Below, piece by piece: positions 35,800 through 49,665 of a stretch of DNA of 64,000 nt. Source of the DNA: Henckelia pumila (lineage: Eukaryota; Streptophyta; Magnoliopsida; Lamiales; Gesneriaceae); the NCBI RefSeq assembly GCF_033568475.1, contig NC_133123.1, positions 17,594,622 to 17,658,621 on the forward strand, written 5' to 3'. A model generated the notes under the pieces. That model was not told the origin of the DNA. It made no database searches and was given only the letters and a program-made list of their open reading frames with translations. Made by a program: the position numbers and the translations under genes. Each line of letters opens with the position of its first letter. Position 1 is the stretch's first letter.

Positions 35800-36812
35800 T
35801 AACATACCCTTCATCTTTGTAGCAATGAATTCTTTTCTTTGAAGGGCTTGAGAGATGTCTTGGGTTTCATCCCTCTCTAAGATTTTCTGCTCTAAATTGG
35901 CTAAGTTGGTGAGCATCTTCTATGATCGAAAGTTGGAGAAGTGTGTCTTTGTTATGTGCTTGACCCATTTGTCAAATAGCTTTATCTTGTCATCTACTTT
36001 ATCTGTGACGCATTATAGTTCCTGATTGATTGCAATTTGAGCACTAGAGAGAAACTGAGGCTCAACATTTGTACTAGAGCCTTGTTCTTTGAATTGAGTC
36101 AGTCCAGACTCCAAGATAGTGATGCCGGTTTCTACAAGAGGTAGAATGATTTGAGAAACTTTAGATAGTGGGATTGCTGGAATGGGAGCTGGTTGAACAG
36201 CTGGAATTTTCACAAACTTCACCAGACACGATCTCTTTTTGGTCTGAATTTTTGGCGAAGCAATAATGCTAGCCAAAGTCACTCGATCTGACTCTGATTC
36301 TTCTGATTCCGATTCATGGATATACAACTTCTTTTTCACTGGCTTCCTCCTGGGTACAACAATCTTTTTAGCTGGAGTGGATTGGCTAACTAGTGTTTTA
36401 GACTTATCTTGTTCTGTCTGAGCAGTGAGATCTTCAATCTCATCCTCATCTCTGACCAATTGATCTGAGTTCCAGTAGAGATAACAACCATGATATCAAA
36501 CTTCTCAACGGTGATTGCATCAAAGGATCCTGATTTGGCCAGAAGAGAGCTTGTCTGCGAGCAAAAAGATTCACAAGCTCCAAGTCATCACTCGAATACC
36601 TATGGCTTGAACCTCGTTCACTCTTAACTCCCCGACGTTCAAGACATAGAGTCAATTCCTCAACTTGTCTACAAAGTGCTTGAATTTCAGCATCTCGCCC
36701 GTCTTCATAATTTTCCATGCCTCGACCACGTCCACCTCTCCTCGCCTTGCTGCCATTGCAGTAAGAACATCAAGGCCCGGAGCGAAGCTCGAGCTCTGAT
36801 ACCAAATGATGA
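35800..36812 (-). pseudogene. Decayed retroelement gag remnant with an unidentified lysine/serine-rich segment
   Basis: A perfect tRNA-iMet primer site (TGGTATCAGAGC, minus strand) lies at 36793-36804. An ATG at 36756 follows, with a frame that after a shift near 36740 reads RGRGMENYEDGRDAEIQAL, typical of gypsy gag N-termini. After further shifts a 148-codon stretch (36013-36459) is lysine- and serine-rich (PRRKPVKKKLYIHESESEE). The frame goes on beyond the TAA at 36013 with KIKLFDKWVKHITKTHF and LQRKEFIATKMKGML, interrupted by another stop. I recognise the 5' end as gypsy gag; I do not recognise the rest. Sequence right of 36807 may be part of the matching LTR. Confidence 0.6.
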
Positions 36813-37995
36813 TGAAATTATAGGTTGAGGAGTTGAACCAAGACATTGGAAGGGATTAGATGGAATCCAAAATAAAATAGACAATTATATTCTCAATAAT
36901 ATTATCAATCAAATTTCATCTAATATCCTTCACTTCCCAACCGTAAAACTTTTTAAAGACTATCAGAACTAAATACAATAATAAAGTGCTTTTTTTTTTC
37001 TATGCGGCACAACTTTCATTCATTTTACTCCAACTCTCAAGCCTTGGGAGCTTATTAGCATATTCTTTTCTCAACTCTCGAACTTTTGACTCCAACTCCC
37101 TTAACCCTTGGTATGCCCTGCATCACTATCTCATAAGATTTTTTTGTCAACATAATCAAAAGAAGCATCTAGACTTAAATAAAAAAATCTCAATCTTTAA
37201 TATTGTATGCTTCAAAAAAATTAGAAAGTGTGTGCTATTTAAATTTGTCAAAAATATTATTTTTTATTATAAATATAAACGGAGTACTTGACTCGTCTTA
37301 TAGATAAAAATCCACAAGACCATCTCACAAGAGACATAATATTTAATTTTTGGCATTCACTCCATATCCATTAGACTGGACTAGATTCTTCGCTCCACTT
37401 GATGCTTTTAAATCGTATACTCTTTTACTCAAACAGCTTGTTAAAATTAAATCTACTAAACAGTGTATAAGCAAAATATAATAATAAGTCTTAGACAAAA
37501 TATTTGATTCATTTATTTTTAAAAAATATATATATAGTTTTAATCATTTATCATGGAGATATTTTTCCAAAATAAAAAATATATGAATCGAATGTTTTGT
37601 TGTGATCTGTCATATTTTGCTTAAACATTATGTGTGGTGCATTTAATTTTTAATAATTCATGAAACGAACATTGTTTTGAGCAAAGTATAACATGGTTAC
37701 GAACACCAACTGAAATAGAAGATTTTGTTCCGTAACTAATACTCAATTGTGATGATTTGGTAAAATTCTGATTTAATTATGACACTTGTAGTATATTGTT
37801 ATGGTATCATATTGTAAGTTGTATACTATAATTCAGCCACGATTGATATTTATCCTTTATTCAAATTCAATTATTCTAAAAAATTTTATTTTATTAATAT
37901 TGCAACCCCTCCAACAAGTTGCACACAGGCACAACATGGTAGTTAATACTACATGGAGAGTTTTTTTTTGGATATTCAAGTTTGAAAGAAACATG
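36813..37995. other. Intergenic, no gene seen
   Basis: AT-rich, with only short unsupported ORFs. The left part may be LTR sequence of the gag remnant. It also holds the 3' flank of the plantacyanin gene. Confidence 0.5.
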
Positions 37996-38870
37996 TCAAG
38001 TTGCAGTAACAGCAATCTTCATTCCAGACTGACAGTGTCCCGGAAAACTGCAAATGAAGAAATTTTGTCCCTTTGCGAGTTTGATCCGATCGCTCCCACT
38101 TTGAAATACTTTATCCCCGCTATAGGTGCTGCATCCCCTGTATCCCCCTCTGTTCACACTCACCACATTGTGAGCCCCGGGGCCGTAATTAAACACTGCA
38201 AATCAACAACAAAATATATCCATTCTTCTATACAAGAAATCTTTTTAAAAAAATTATATATTTTAAAAATAACTTAGATCAACGTACGTAGCGGTGGAGT
38301 ATAAGAGATTCGAGTTTGTGAGAGAATTTAAAATAATGAGATTTGACATGTATTGATTTCAAATGACTAACTCAAAGCATGAAAATACATCATAAAGAAA
38401 TTCAAATCCTTCTTTCTAATTTTGAATCAAATTTATACGATGAATCTGAGACGTGTGTGTTCAAATCCACTCAAATCTTTCTATTCAAATAGAACCTCAG
38501 AAAATGTATACGCTACATTCACTCTGCAGGTAGAATTTATATGTACTAGAAACAAGATCAGCTAGTTGTCTTCACTCTTCATTGGAGGATGTACGAATAT
38601 ATATATAGATTTTTAAAAATGTTTTCGTTTTTAAAACATTTAGCGTATTTATTTTGTTTAGTTGAAGTTATACTAGTATTACAAATACTTACCTAGTACG
38701 TCGCCAGCCTTGAAGGTCTTGCCTTTAGGCCAACCGGCCACATTGAAGGTCCAGCCGCCGCCGTCTCCCACCGTGTAAGTGGCGGCTTCTGTCACTTGGC
38801 CGTGGAAAACCACCGCCATCGCCATCACCACCGTCAAAACCAGCAAAGCACTGCCTCTTCCCTCGGACAT
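37996..38870 (-). CDS. Plantacyanin (basic blue protein), two exons
   Basis: Exon 1 is 38870-38693 and exon 2 is 38195-37996, joined by a 497-bp intron (donor G|GTAAGT at 38693/38692, acceptor TTTGCAG at 38196), giving 125 residues. Residues 1-29 form a hydrophobic secretion signal; the mature protein begins near ATYTVGDGGGW. The copper site is complete: His in PGAHNVV, then Cys in FFIC, His in FPGH and Met in QSGM. Two more cysteines (RGCSTY and PGHC) form the usual disulfide. Methionine as axial ligand and the lack of a long C-terminal tail mark a plantacyanin rather than a uclacyanin or stellacyanin. Such proteins are small secreted blue copper proteins of the cell wall, linked to pollen tube guidance and stress. 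No break is seen, so the gene looks functional. Confidence 0.95.
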
Positions 38871-38945
38871 CTTGATTCTCTCTTATTTCTTAATTCTTTT
38901 TGATATTATTAGTGAGTGATGTGATAATGCAAATTCTAGTTGAGG

Positions 38946-38955
38946 ATTATTTATA
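38946..38955 (-). promoter_or_regulatory. TATA box of the plantacyanin gene
   Basis: TATAAATAAT on the minus strand, about 75-85 bp upstream of the ATG at 38870, a normal plant distance. Confidence 0.7.
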
Positions 38956-38993
38956 GAAAGAAATTGTAGCATGTATGGGTTTGTAGTAGGGCA

Positions 38994-38999
38994 CACGTG
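38994..38999 (-). promoter_or_regulatory. G-box (CACGTG) upstream of plantacyanin
   Basis: A CACGTG core inside the palindrome ACACGTGT, about 40 bp upstream of the TATA box. G-boxes bind bZIP and bHLH factors and often mediate light or abscisic acid responses; their use here is inferred. Confidence 0.55.
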
Positions 39000-39059
39000 T
39001 GTGAATTCAATTGATTATTAGTGGAGATCAATCATGCTGTGGGGAAAATATTTTTATAT

Positions 39060-40583
39060 TTTATTTTATAATTGTTTTTTTAAAAAAAAAAAAAACAAAT
39101 GTGAACTTATTTCCAAAATACATTGTGCTATGATTTACAAAGTACTTTTTTACAATAGTTGCTCAAATGCATCTAAAAATTTCCATACAATATGATTCAT
39201 TACAATTTGGAATCAGTCAAAAAAGTTATAAGTAGCTAATGGAAATTGTGTAATTCAAATACTTTAAAATCTACAATAGTCTCAATATCACCGTTCGAAT
39301 ACTCTGAGTTTCTGACAATAGAAAAGGTTTTTTTTTTGTCAAATGTGATCTCATTTTGGAATTGAACACATGACTTTAACTTTGATACCACTTGTTAGAA
39401 CCAAAATGTTATCACCATATCAAAAATTATAGTTAGGAAATTAACTTTATTTTTGTGTGTTGTGGTGTCACATAACCTTGTAATAAAAGACGAGTGGGCA
39501 TGAAGAACAATCAAATGTAAATGATGCTAAGCCAACGTAATGCACACGACATTATCTACGAGCGCACGAAACAATAACATGACAGAACACTTCGATACAG
39601 ATAATATTGTACATAAAATTGGAAAATATTAAATTCAGTGCAGGAGGAAGGCACAAGTCACAATGTCTAATTGGCCCCTGAACGAACATGGTGGAGGAGA
39701 GGCAAAAGGGGCCTTTCTGCAAGTTAGTCTTTGGATTGGAATCATTACTGAAAAGTGGAAAAAGTTTGGTTTGTGAGATCAAGAGAGGGACTTGAACATA
39801 TGCAAGGAATTCAAAATATTCAGCATTTTGAGGTAACTAACCCACTATTATCATGTATGTCAAAACATTTGCACGCACGAATTTTGATTTTTGATCTACT
39901 TTAGGGAATCTTTAACTTTTCATTAAAGTATTTTTTTCCCTCGACCTCAAATTTAACTTTTCACGTTCAATTTCAAACATTACCCACTTCTGTTTTTTCC
40001 CCACTTCTCGCGTTTCCAAACAAATAATCTTTTATAAATAGTCTCCTCTATTGGACATCAAAGATAAGAAATATCTTATGCAACACGTCTTTTTTCTTTT
40101 TTTTCCATTACTTTTTTTTTTGCTTTTTTGATCGGGTGAGCTCCATATAAATTATATGTTGGGATTAGACCTACTAATTACCATGATTTATGTTAGATAT
40201 GCTATATAATTTATCCAATATAATACAAACTTGCTCAAACTTTGACATTGGTTTTGGATGGTGGAGTTGTTCGTCTTGTCAAATCTATGCCAGTCAAATT
40301 TGTGGATTTTTAGCTGACAAAGTAAGATAGGATTTGAAAAAATGTGGAAAGGACAGAGAGGAGAGAGCTCAAAAGTCTACAAAAATGTCCGTCCAGATGA
40401 CAATTTTGTATTTTTGAATAGAACTAATAGTTTGTCGCCAATATATCAGCTCCAAGTCAAATATAATGGGAAACAATTGCCATTTGACCCTTTCAACAGA
40501 AAAATACGATAGAGGTAAAAGATAATTAATAATTTAAACCAATTCCCAATATACAGGCCTTCTTACAAGTTTTACGATTACGT
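39060..40583. other. Intergenic between plantacyanin and the glycosyltransferase, no gene seen
   Basis: AT-rich, with only short unsupported ORFs. At about 39365-39405 the minus strand reads GTGGTATCAAAGTTAAAGTC followed by TGTGTTCAATTCC, resembling a decayed tRNA-derived sequence, but too degraded to call. Confidence 0.45.
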
Positions 40584-40689
40584 ACCCGAAAAGTATAGGA
40601 AAATCTATCCTCCACATATCAATGGTCGAAAACTACACCCGTAAAGTATAAGAAAATCTATCCTCCCTATATCAATGGTCGAAAACTAC
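40584..40689. repeat. Two tandem copies of a 53-bp unit
   Basis: The unit beginning ACCCGAAAAGTATAGGAAAA at 40584 is repeated at 40637 with a few changes. It lies about 150 bp beyond the stop of the glycosyltransferase gene. Confidence 0.85.
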
Positions 40690-40835
40690 ACACCGGGAGT
40701 TTTAGTCAGAGTTTTACTAAAACTCCTTGTGTAGCATAGTCAGGGCTCGAAAAGTCGTAGCTAGCAGGTGCGTGTGGATGCTGCATCTGAAGGCCCATGT
40801 TTTGCCACATAAGACACTTTCCCAAGTACAGTGCA

Positions 40836-43800
40836 TCACAATGCAGCACTAGTACAGTTAATTTCTTCTCTAATTAACCGCACAGCTTCTGAAACTCCAT
40901 CCTGGGAAAATGAAAAACATGGACAAAAAGTCAGTTCCCAGGGGTGGTTCAGGTTCCAACGGAGACGTGGCAACTATATATTGCTATTTCAAAATCTAGA
41001 AGAAATTATTTCGTTTAGAAGACCATAATAGATGGTTCCCCTAGAGGACCATAGATCATCCAGCTGATATTCAATCGGTGATCTCGAGTTTCAGCACTTG
41101 GCAGTAGTTGCTGCATCGATCAGGTTTTAGAAGTTATTACCATCAAACCAATGGGAGAAACGCTGGTGAGAATTTTAAAAATGGCTATTTCTTAAAAATC
41201 AAGAAATAATTATTTACTCACCACAAGCCAAAAAGATTTTGGCTTGCACATATTAAATTAAATCCAAGAACTATCACGAGTAGGAAAAGTGGACCTAGAT
41301 AATGTGAACGGCGATGCTTAGCCACTTCATGCATCTAATTTAGGAGATAACTATAACAAAAATACACCAATCAAACATTCGTCAGAATAAGTCACCACAT
41401 AAGTACACCACTGTTTTACTGATAGACATTACCTCAGCGGAAAGTCTATTAGCAATCCGTGAGGCCTGCAATTTGACTTCAGGAGACAATGCACGATTTA
41501 TAGCTTTAACCAGCATAGTTGCGGCTTCCTTTATGTAACAGTCATCATCTTTATCTGGGAGCAAGCATGTATTCTTTAGAGGCTCTGGAGCAACGCCAAG
41601 CCAAAACATCCTCTCTGCCCAATAATATTGATCCAGAACAAATGGACAGATAACCTGTCCCCAAAGATCAAATGGTTAAGCTTCTGGTTTGTTTCTGGGG
41701 AAGTGGAAGATGTGTATGTTTGCAGCAATTTGGGAAAAAATAAAAAAAGAACTCAGGGCATAAAAGTTGAAGAACAGATTCAGAAACTAAAATCACTGAA
41801 AGAGCCAATTAGTATATAAATACAATACAAGGTTTTAGCAAAGCTTCTTGTTATTGTAATCAATCCCAAATATTAGAACTTTTCTCTACCAAACAAATCA
41901 TGGAGCACTATTACAGTTTTACGCTTAAATTTTCTAGAGAATGTACATCTAGATAAAAGGTTCAGGAGAAAAATTGTCCAGCGACAGGAGTTGTTATCGG
42001 TCCAATGAGAGGGAATATCTTGATTACCTACTAAATGATAAAAAATACAAACAGAAGTTTAAGCACCAAATTCTATTACAAACAAACCTGAGGAATTCCT
42101 GCATGCAGTGCAGCGGCGGTGGATCCACTGATAAATGATAAAACAAGGATGCAATGACAGAAACAAATGAATTAGGACCTTTCAAACGGAACCATAGAAA
42201 TTTGAAAGAAAAATAAAGGGGGAAAACAAGAAAGGTCACCTTCCCCCGTGATGGATAGCAGCTGCACATTTTGGAAATAGCCAATTGTATGGTACATCAC
42301 TATTTGAATAAAATGTTGGATTCAGTTCAGTTACTTGTGTCAAGAGTCGAAAAATATACAAAGAAAACTGATATATCTGATAACAATAGTAAAAATCCAA
42401 ACATGGCTGGTAGTCACAGCAATCTCAAAGAAAAACGTAGAAGAACTGAATTACTTCTCCATATCAGTATCATTTATGATTTACCATGTCCAACATGACA
42501 ATCAAGCACACAAATGGTAATCCATGATTTGATTCTTTAACACCTGATACAACTTCCTACAACTAAACCACAAAGAACGACTTAATCAAAAAAGATACAT
42601 GGTAAGCTGTACTTAAAAGTAACTTGCCAATTAAGCTCACAATAATTTTCCTTTGAACATTTTACAAATGCTATTTTTTGGATAAATCATTTTTCAGGCA
42701 TCCTTGTAATAATACCTGCACAGTTCCCAGTTTCATAACATTTTCTGACAGAAACTTGTAATTAAAAATTTGATCAATATGCACCTTGCTAAATATAAAG
42801 AGAACTTTAAAGAACTGGTTGTAAGCATGATATTTTTTTATTTTATTTTTTAATAATAAAATTACAAGCATGATATTAAATGACTGTAGCATGGTTGCTA
42901 CTTATTTATCAACTGAACAGGCTGAGCATTTATTTGCGAAATTACCTAATTCAACTCTGATGCATGCAGCATGTCATGCATTCAATACTTAGGCAGCGAC
43001 GTGAAGGTATAGCATGACTCGTGGTCATTGGAGATATCAATAATGAGTAGTGGATATTCCTAGCTAATTTGAAAGTGTGGTACAATAATTCCTCGCAAAA
43101 CCAAAACAGACCACAAACATGTAACAGAAAATTAAGGTTTTCCATTTTATGTTGGACTAAAAATAATATATAACCATTACCCAAATGTTTGTTGCATATT
43201 TCCATGTCACATAATCTTAAGATATAGATTTAAAATAATACAGCCAAAGTTTGCATCACCGGAGACCATGAAAGAGAAAAAAATCTTTTCATTTTAAAGC
43301 AAGTACATATACTCAAACATAAGCAGAGATACTAACCCAGAGAAGTAAAATAGACGGCCACCAAATAGGGAGGTTTGATCTTCAGTAAGTTGCAGTTGTT
43401 CTGAAGGTGACAATAGTGTCTGGGCGGACATTTTGATTTCAGCATCTAAAGGTCCATAACCAGCTGAGAACAGAATAAATCTACAGCTTGTAATATTCAA
43501 AGCATTTCCAAGGACCTTAAGAAAAGCTCTAGGATTCTTCAAATAACCCATACTGCAGAAACAGCAAGAGTTGGAATGAAACAAGTGCGTGAATGAATAA
43601 AGCTGGATGGAAATTTTCAACCATTTCAGACAACTACAAGTATACCAAAAAGTTTATTAACAATGATATCTCATCCTCTTAACAGTTTCTGCCGGAATTA
43701 TCTGAAGTACTATTTCTTTTATGGATGATAGCCCTACTATTGCTAAATTATGGAAAGTACCGTAGCATAACTTCACTGACCTATTAAGTCATGAACTCTA

Positions 43801-46800
43801 ACCATTTTTAGCCTATATAAAGGTCAAACATTCAGCTGAATAAAAATTATATTTAAATGTCAGGACATATACCTATGTCAGAAGGTTTTGTGGGAAATTA
43901 ACTGTAGAACAGATGTCATTGTTTTAAGAAAAAACATAAAACACAACCTCACATAAAGTGCTGAAACCAACAAATATAGAGGAAAAAAATCCAAGCATAT
44001 TGATTGTCAGAGCAAGTTTTGTGAATAAATGACACAGAAGTCAACAATAAATAGTAAGAAAACAATAGAATAAAGTTAAACTCTAATTAAACACTCGCCT
44101 ACCAATAGAACTTAGACTCATGAAAATAGGTTGGTTTGGCGAAGCATTCAGAAAAGTTTTTAAATTGACATGAATCGAACACATCTCTTCTTCAGCATTC
44201 AATTTCCTAGAAAATCTTTGAGCTGAAATATCTGCACAGCTGCTGCAGGAGAACTGCCACTCAAAGGGGAGAAACCAAAAGCCACAAGTTTGAACTCTTG
44301 ATGGCCAGTAATCTACATAGCTGCAAGCATTCATTTAGTGAAGAGAATAACAGGGAAACAAAAGGAAACAAACAATTACAACTAAAGTGAGGTTTGTTTA
44401 TGACATTAACCTTGTAGTTTGCCATGATCTATAATGATAAATGATTCTGGTTCTAGATTGATCCTAGGACCACAATTAAGATACTTGATAGTCGCTAACT
44501 CATGTGGGCACACATGTGGACACCCACATCAAATTATGGCACCAACAATATTAAAAGGTAATAGAGCTCCTCGACCTACTGCCAAAGGACGTCCTAAGGA
44601 AAAAAATTAATAAAATCCCACATTTGAAAATGAGGTGCATGGTTAACTGTGCTACGATTTTCTCATTTCCAATTTAATTGTGTGAAGGATGATGAGGGGC
44701 TGACAAAAAACGTAGACATGTCTACAATAAAAAAAAAATGAAAGTCCTAAACCTGACTACTCTCACATGTTTTATAAGTGTTATTCGTCTGTTTATATGT
44801 TGGTGCATATTGGCAATGAAAAGCCAGTGTAATTAAATGGTTGACCTGGCTGTGACTGTTAAGGTGGATGAGTAGTTATAAAATAGTAGAACATACTAGA
44901 ATGTTGGGTCGCATCGATTTGAAATAAAATTGAAGGATGGGTTTGGCACGTTTTAACTCTGACTGTTAGTGTACGTAAGACTCAGTAAGAGGAAGTATGA
45001 GAAAATCAAAATAAAAGACTGAAAAAACAGAGAGGAATGCCTAAATTACTACAACCTGTTTAAGTAGTTGAGGCATAGCTGATACTTTAATTTGCAACAA
45101 AACACAACGGAAAATACCTGCTGCAGACCCCAATTATATTAGGGTTATGACTGCGTGACAACGATAATGACAAAACAATAGTTATGCGATGATTGTCTCA
45201 AAAGTCACTTTATAGAGATGAAACCATAAATTCAGCAATTCTTGAAAAAAGTGTAATATAATTTCATAGAGAGAAATAAACACAAGTTCAGGCCTAGGGG
45301 AACAGGATCCACCAAGGTAGGGAAGCCATATCATTATTGTTCAAATAAACAATCATGAACAGCCTTGTAAGGAATTACCAGGGCACTCAACAACTTCTTT
45401 GCTAAATCCATACCTGTAAGGCAAAGCCTATAAAGTATCAGAAAATAATAAAACGAGTATACAGATAAGTAACGATGTAACTGATAGAACATAGACGAAG
45501 GATTTCAGGAGCCTGTTGTCTTATGTGTGGACGATTAGTACTTGGAAACCAACAAAGTAAAGTTGATTAGGAAATTTTCTTCAGAAAATTATTCAATCCT
45601 TCAATACTATATGTATAGATTATCCTGTCACGATATTAACTTTTGTGGAAAATATCTTACAGTAGCAAGGGAGATAAAGGCCTCTCGTGCCATCTTGGAA
45701 GACCAGTCACTGGATCCTGTATTCAATGAAAAATATAGCAAGAGACATACAAGCATAATTAAATTAAAGAAACGACCAAATCTTATTTCATATACTAAAA
45801 TAACATTTCACAAGAACATTCACTAGCTTAATAACAACCGTAAAAGGCAAGAAGCTCAGATGCAAATCGTGGCTTCTCCATAATCCCCAATCTTCAGTGA
45901 AAAGCGGCCACATCCAATAGATAACATCTTCCCACCCTACCTATGATAAAAATGAAGAGAAAAATTGCTCAGTAAAAACCAACTTAATCGTATCAAACAC
46001 CCTCTCTTATCCCTACACAATCGAATAGATAAAGAAAGAAATCATGCTTAATCCAATCAACATCCTCTCCTATACCAACGCAATCCTAAAGATATAATAT
46101 TAAAGAATTTGAAAAAAGTGATGCTGCTGGAACAATTTGTTGACCTAGATGCATCGAACAGGGGAAGTAAAACAATCAATTGAAAATTTAAGTGATGAAA
46201 CTTAATAAATAGAAAATAAGACCTATTGCAGCCAGATTTATAACTACAATTGCATACCTTACCAGTCGGAGCATCTTGAAGATATTCATATAAAAGAGGA
46301 AGTTCTTTCTGAAATTGGCGTTCAAAAGAAGAGGGGGCACTGCATTGCAATTAACCACTTATTAGTGAGCAACAAAGCTTCGAAAAAAAAAGGGGAAACG
46401 GATATCATCTTGCAGAGGAAACAGAGTTACATCTTTCTCTGTATCAATGCATGAGAGACGGAGGCAAGGAGACACGAAGTGAGGAGAAAAGGGTAAAAGG
46501 TATTATATTCTAGTATTCTACATCAAGAATTTTAATTCTTGTCGCTTCAGTTTATATAAATATAGACAAAGTATGCAGTATAACCTGGATCACAGCATCA
46601 CGCATTTATCCTCCATATCTCAGGGAAGCCAAAATTTTGGATCGAAAAATATGATGTGAGACAATACCCAAAAAATTTAAAAAAATTAAAAAAAAAAAAA
46701 GACATGACATGACATGACAGGTTGGACACCACAAATTCATGAAGAACAGACCTGAGGCAAAAACAAGTTCAAACATTCCGTGAAGAAAACAAAATGATCT

Positions 46801-49587
46801 ATCTTCACACTTCCATTTTTTTTCTAGAAATTTATTGATAATTATTGGACGTAGAAAATAAACCAATATCTTTTTATGGTAATACAAGCACTTATAAAGT
46901 TGTTCGATAATTCCAAAAAAGTTTACTAAATGATGTTACCAGGTGGGAAAAATAAACATATTTTACTGTAGTAAGTTTCAAAAGACTCCGTTCCGTGGCT
47001 TACAAGGACACTCGAACATGTATTTCAGTTTGCAAGCCTATCTGAGCATGGTGACAGGAATCATGCATTTTATAATTTCTTTAAAAAATTAAGAACATCC
47101 AAGTTATGTCCCTCTACCTGTCATCAGATCACATGCACATTATGCATGATAATAAAAATCATAAGAGTCCTGAGATGTTTTACATTAAATAACCAATCCA
47201 TAATTTTCATTATATATATTTTGGAAACTCTGATGACAAAGAATACCATAGCTGGTTATAGGGCATTTATATGTTGTAAACCGAATCAATAAAGTTGAGC
47301 AATATATAACTTAATATAACTCAAACCTGTAGGGAACAACATAAGGAGCAGCAACAACACAACGAACCTGAAATAGTTCTGCAAGACTCCAACCTTCCTG
47401 AAGATAAAGAAATGTAATACAAGGGATAAATCAATTAGCAATACTTCAAAGTACTACTAATAGATTCTTTTCATTAAAGTAAATATGTTTTATCATCGTT
47501 GTTTCTTGATTTGCTATTATAGTCATCTAGTTTAAAACTAGTAATTCTGAAAGCAGTCAACTACTCAAAGTTTAATCAGTTTCAAAGTTCGGGTGTTCTG
47601 TAATACCTTATTTAGTTATTTTGATAAAACAATAACAGCGGTAAATCAGTCATCAGACATTACAAACTTCAGATGTGACAAGTCATTTGCTATTCAAAAA
47701 CTTTATGAGCCATGCGACTGAATTCAGTTCGAATTTTGGCACTTCATAAAAACAGACTCATAACCAATCTTTCTAAGAAGTTACCAGAGCGAAGAAATTT
47801 ATAATGATAAGATCACCATCCATATGTGGGTCCTCTCCGAATATGCCTTCAGCAATTGAAACACACTCTTGTCTATGTTTTATCATGATTTCGTTCTTCT
47901 GAAGAGAAAAAGAGACCTTGCTGGATCCTTGTAAAATAGATGCAATTTTAGAAGGTAAACTGATATTAAAAAAAAAAAAAAAAGCACTAGCATCATTTAA
48001 TAGAATTTCAGACTTGCTGGATGACCATACATACAGACTGATCCACCACAACCTATGTTAAAACGTGTGGTGGTTAAAGATTTCAAGAGACAAAATGACT
48101 TTTTATTATGTAGTAGCTTCCAGCCATTAAAATAAAATAAGCATGCAAAATGTTAGGTAAGGTTGCCTCCAAAACAAATACATATATAATATAACATATA
48201 TATAACATATATATGTAAATATAACCAGCAGGTCTTAATAAGACATGGCAATATCTTATTTTTATTTTAATGGCTAAACCTACAGTATGATTGCCTCAAA
48301 AATAAAAGAAATATAACCTGCGGTGTCTTGATAAGACATGACAGGAGGTGATGAAACTGGAAAATATGTGATTCTTTTTGCTTCTAAATGAACTTTGAGC
48401 TTCTGCGAGATAGAAAATACCTAGTATATTATATGACATAAATAAACACAGTTTTTTTTCAAAAAGCAAACAATATGCAAGATTTGAACAGCATAATTTT
48501 TTGATAAATTAAGAAAGGATCCAAAAGAGTAGCATTACCATGCTACCATTAAATTATTGCAGTTTGACGATAAAATGTCAAATTACCAATCTTCAATGTA
48601 CTTCATAGGCAATAAAAAGGCCAAAACAGAAGAAAAAACGCTGGAGATATTATTCTATGCCGTTCTCCTAAGTAATCATTTCATGATAATACTTACACGA
48701 ATGATGCTATTGAAAGCATGAGATACAGGAGTTAAGTCTTTAAAGAAGAGCAAAAACAGAACAAATAAGAAAAAACTCGGGCCCTTTGATTTCAACTTGC
48801 AAAAAACATATCAAGTTTGAACATAGAAAGACTGATTTTAATTCATTCCTCAATTCCATGTCCTTAGATACAGTATAGTTGCTCTAAATTCTGCAAGAAA
48901 TGACACAACATTAGAGTATGGTCCACTACTTCCCGTTCTCCGTGATCATCCCACTAGTTGGATGGAAAGTTCCAATGCCCGTGAGCCCTGAAAGGTGAAG
49001 CATAGCTGCTAAGAATCTCCCCTCCCCTCCCCTCCCTCAAGTATCACAACCTACTGCTCAACTCCGTATCTACCACGTTAACTCAAAAGCGAATCTAAAC
49101 AAGGGATTTAGGCTAACATTCTAGATTTCAATAGTGTGGTAATGCAGCACAACAAGAATTCCCAAATATTATATGTTACAAAATGCCACTCTCCAACAGC
49201 GGGCTGCTAACTACTAGAAATGGGCAAAAGAAAGAAAAGAAAAAGGCAGCGATTCAATAGTGTTCAGTTCCGAAATAAAATGATGTCACTCCAACCAGTA
49301 ACTATGAACATTGCAACAAATTGAGCAAGATGAAGAATCAAACAACAATCAAAAGGTTACAAACCTCGTGAGCTGAATGAGTCACAAAGGCAACCTGGTA
49401 CTGCCCTTGATCGGAAGCGAAAGCTGCAGCAATAGCCTATTGAGGAAACCGTGAGTCAATCGTCAAAAACCATAATCACAGTGATTAATCCTGGAGAATG
49501 AAAGAGAAATGGGAGAATTACAGCGATGGGGTAAACGTCGCCTTTGGTACCGAAGGCCATGAACACGGCGGTTGGCTTCGTCCTCAT
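40836..49587 (-). CDS. UGT80-like (GT28-type) glycosyltransferase, 15 exons
   Basis: Exons: 49587-49522, 49436-49365, 48402-48318, 47927-47785, 47397-47327, 46339-46258, 45940-45839, 45716-45661, 45413-45379, 44312-44099, 43552-43337, 42299-42240, 42127-42088, 41654-41433, 40901-40836. They sum to 1530 bp, an open frame of 509 residues. The start is the ATG giving MRTKPTAVFMAFGTKGDVYP; the N-terminal GTxGDVxP signature belongs to sterol-type and GT28 glycosyltransferases. Near residue 397 lies HHGGSGSTAAALHAGIPQ, followed by VICPFVLDQYYWAERM, the nucleotide-sugar site. No signal peptide or membrane span is seen. Family members move glucose from UDP-glucose onto sterols or similar lipids; the acceptor here is unknown. 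It resembles the plant branch beside UGT80 rather than UGT80A/B themselves. The intron after exon 10 uses GC-AG. No inactivating change was found. Confidence 0.92.
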
Positions 49588-49665
49588 GGTTTTCGCCGTG
49601 GTCGTCGACGACGTCGTTTTAGGAGTTTCGGGGTTCGGCCAAAGATACTGTAATAATTTGTCCAA

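Noticed and set aside
44101..44102. Canonical GT donor for exon 10 of the glycosyltransferase
   Set aside because: It would put exon 11 out of frame with its only good acceptor; the GC donor three bases further keeps the frame.
45542..45826. 94-codon ORF on the + strand within the glycosyltransferase gene
   Set aside because: It covers exon 8 in antisense plus introns; no sign of a separate gene.
49588..49665. Longer N-terminus for the glycosyltransferase
   Set aside because: The longer frame has no ATG (it starts at TTG); the first ATG is at 49587, directly before the conserved GTKGDV region.
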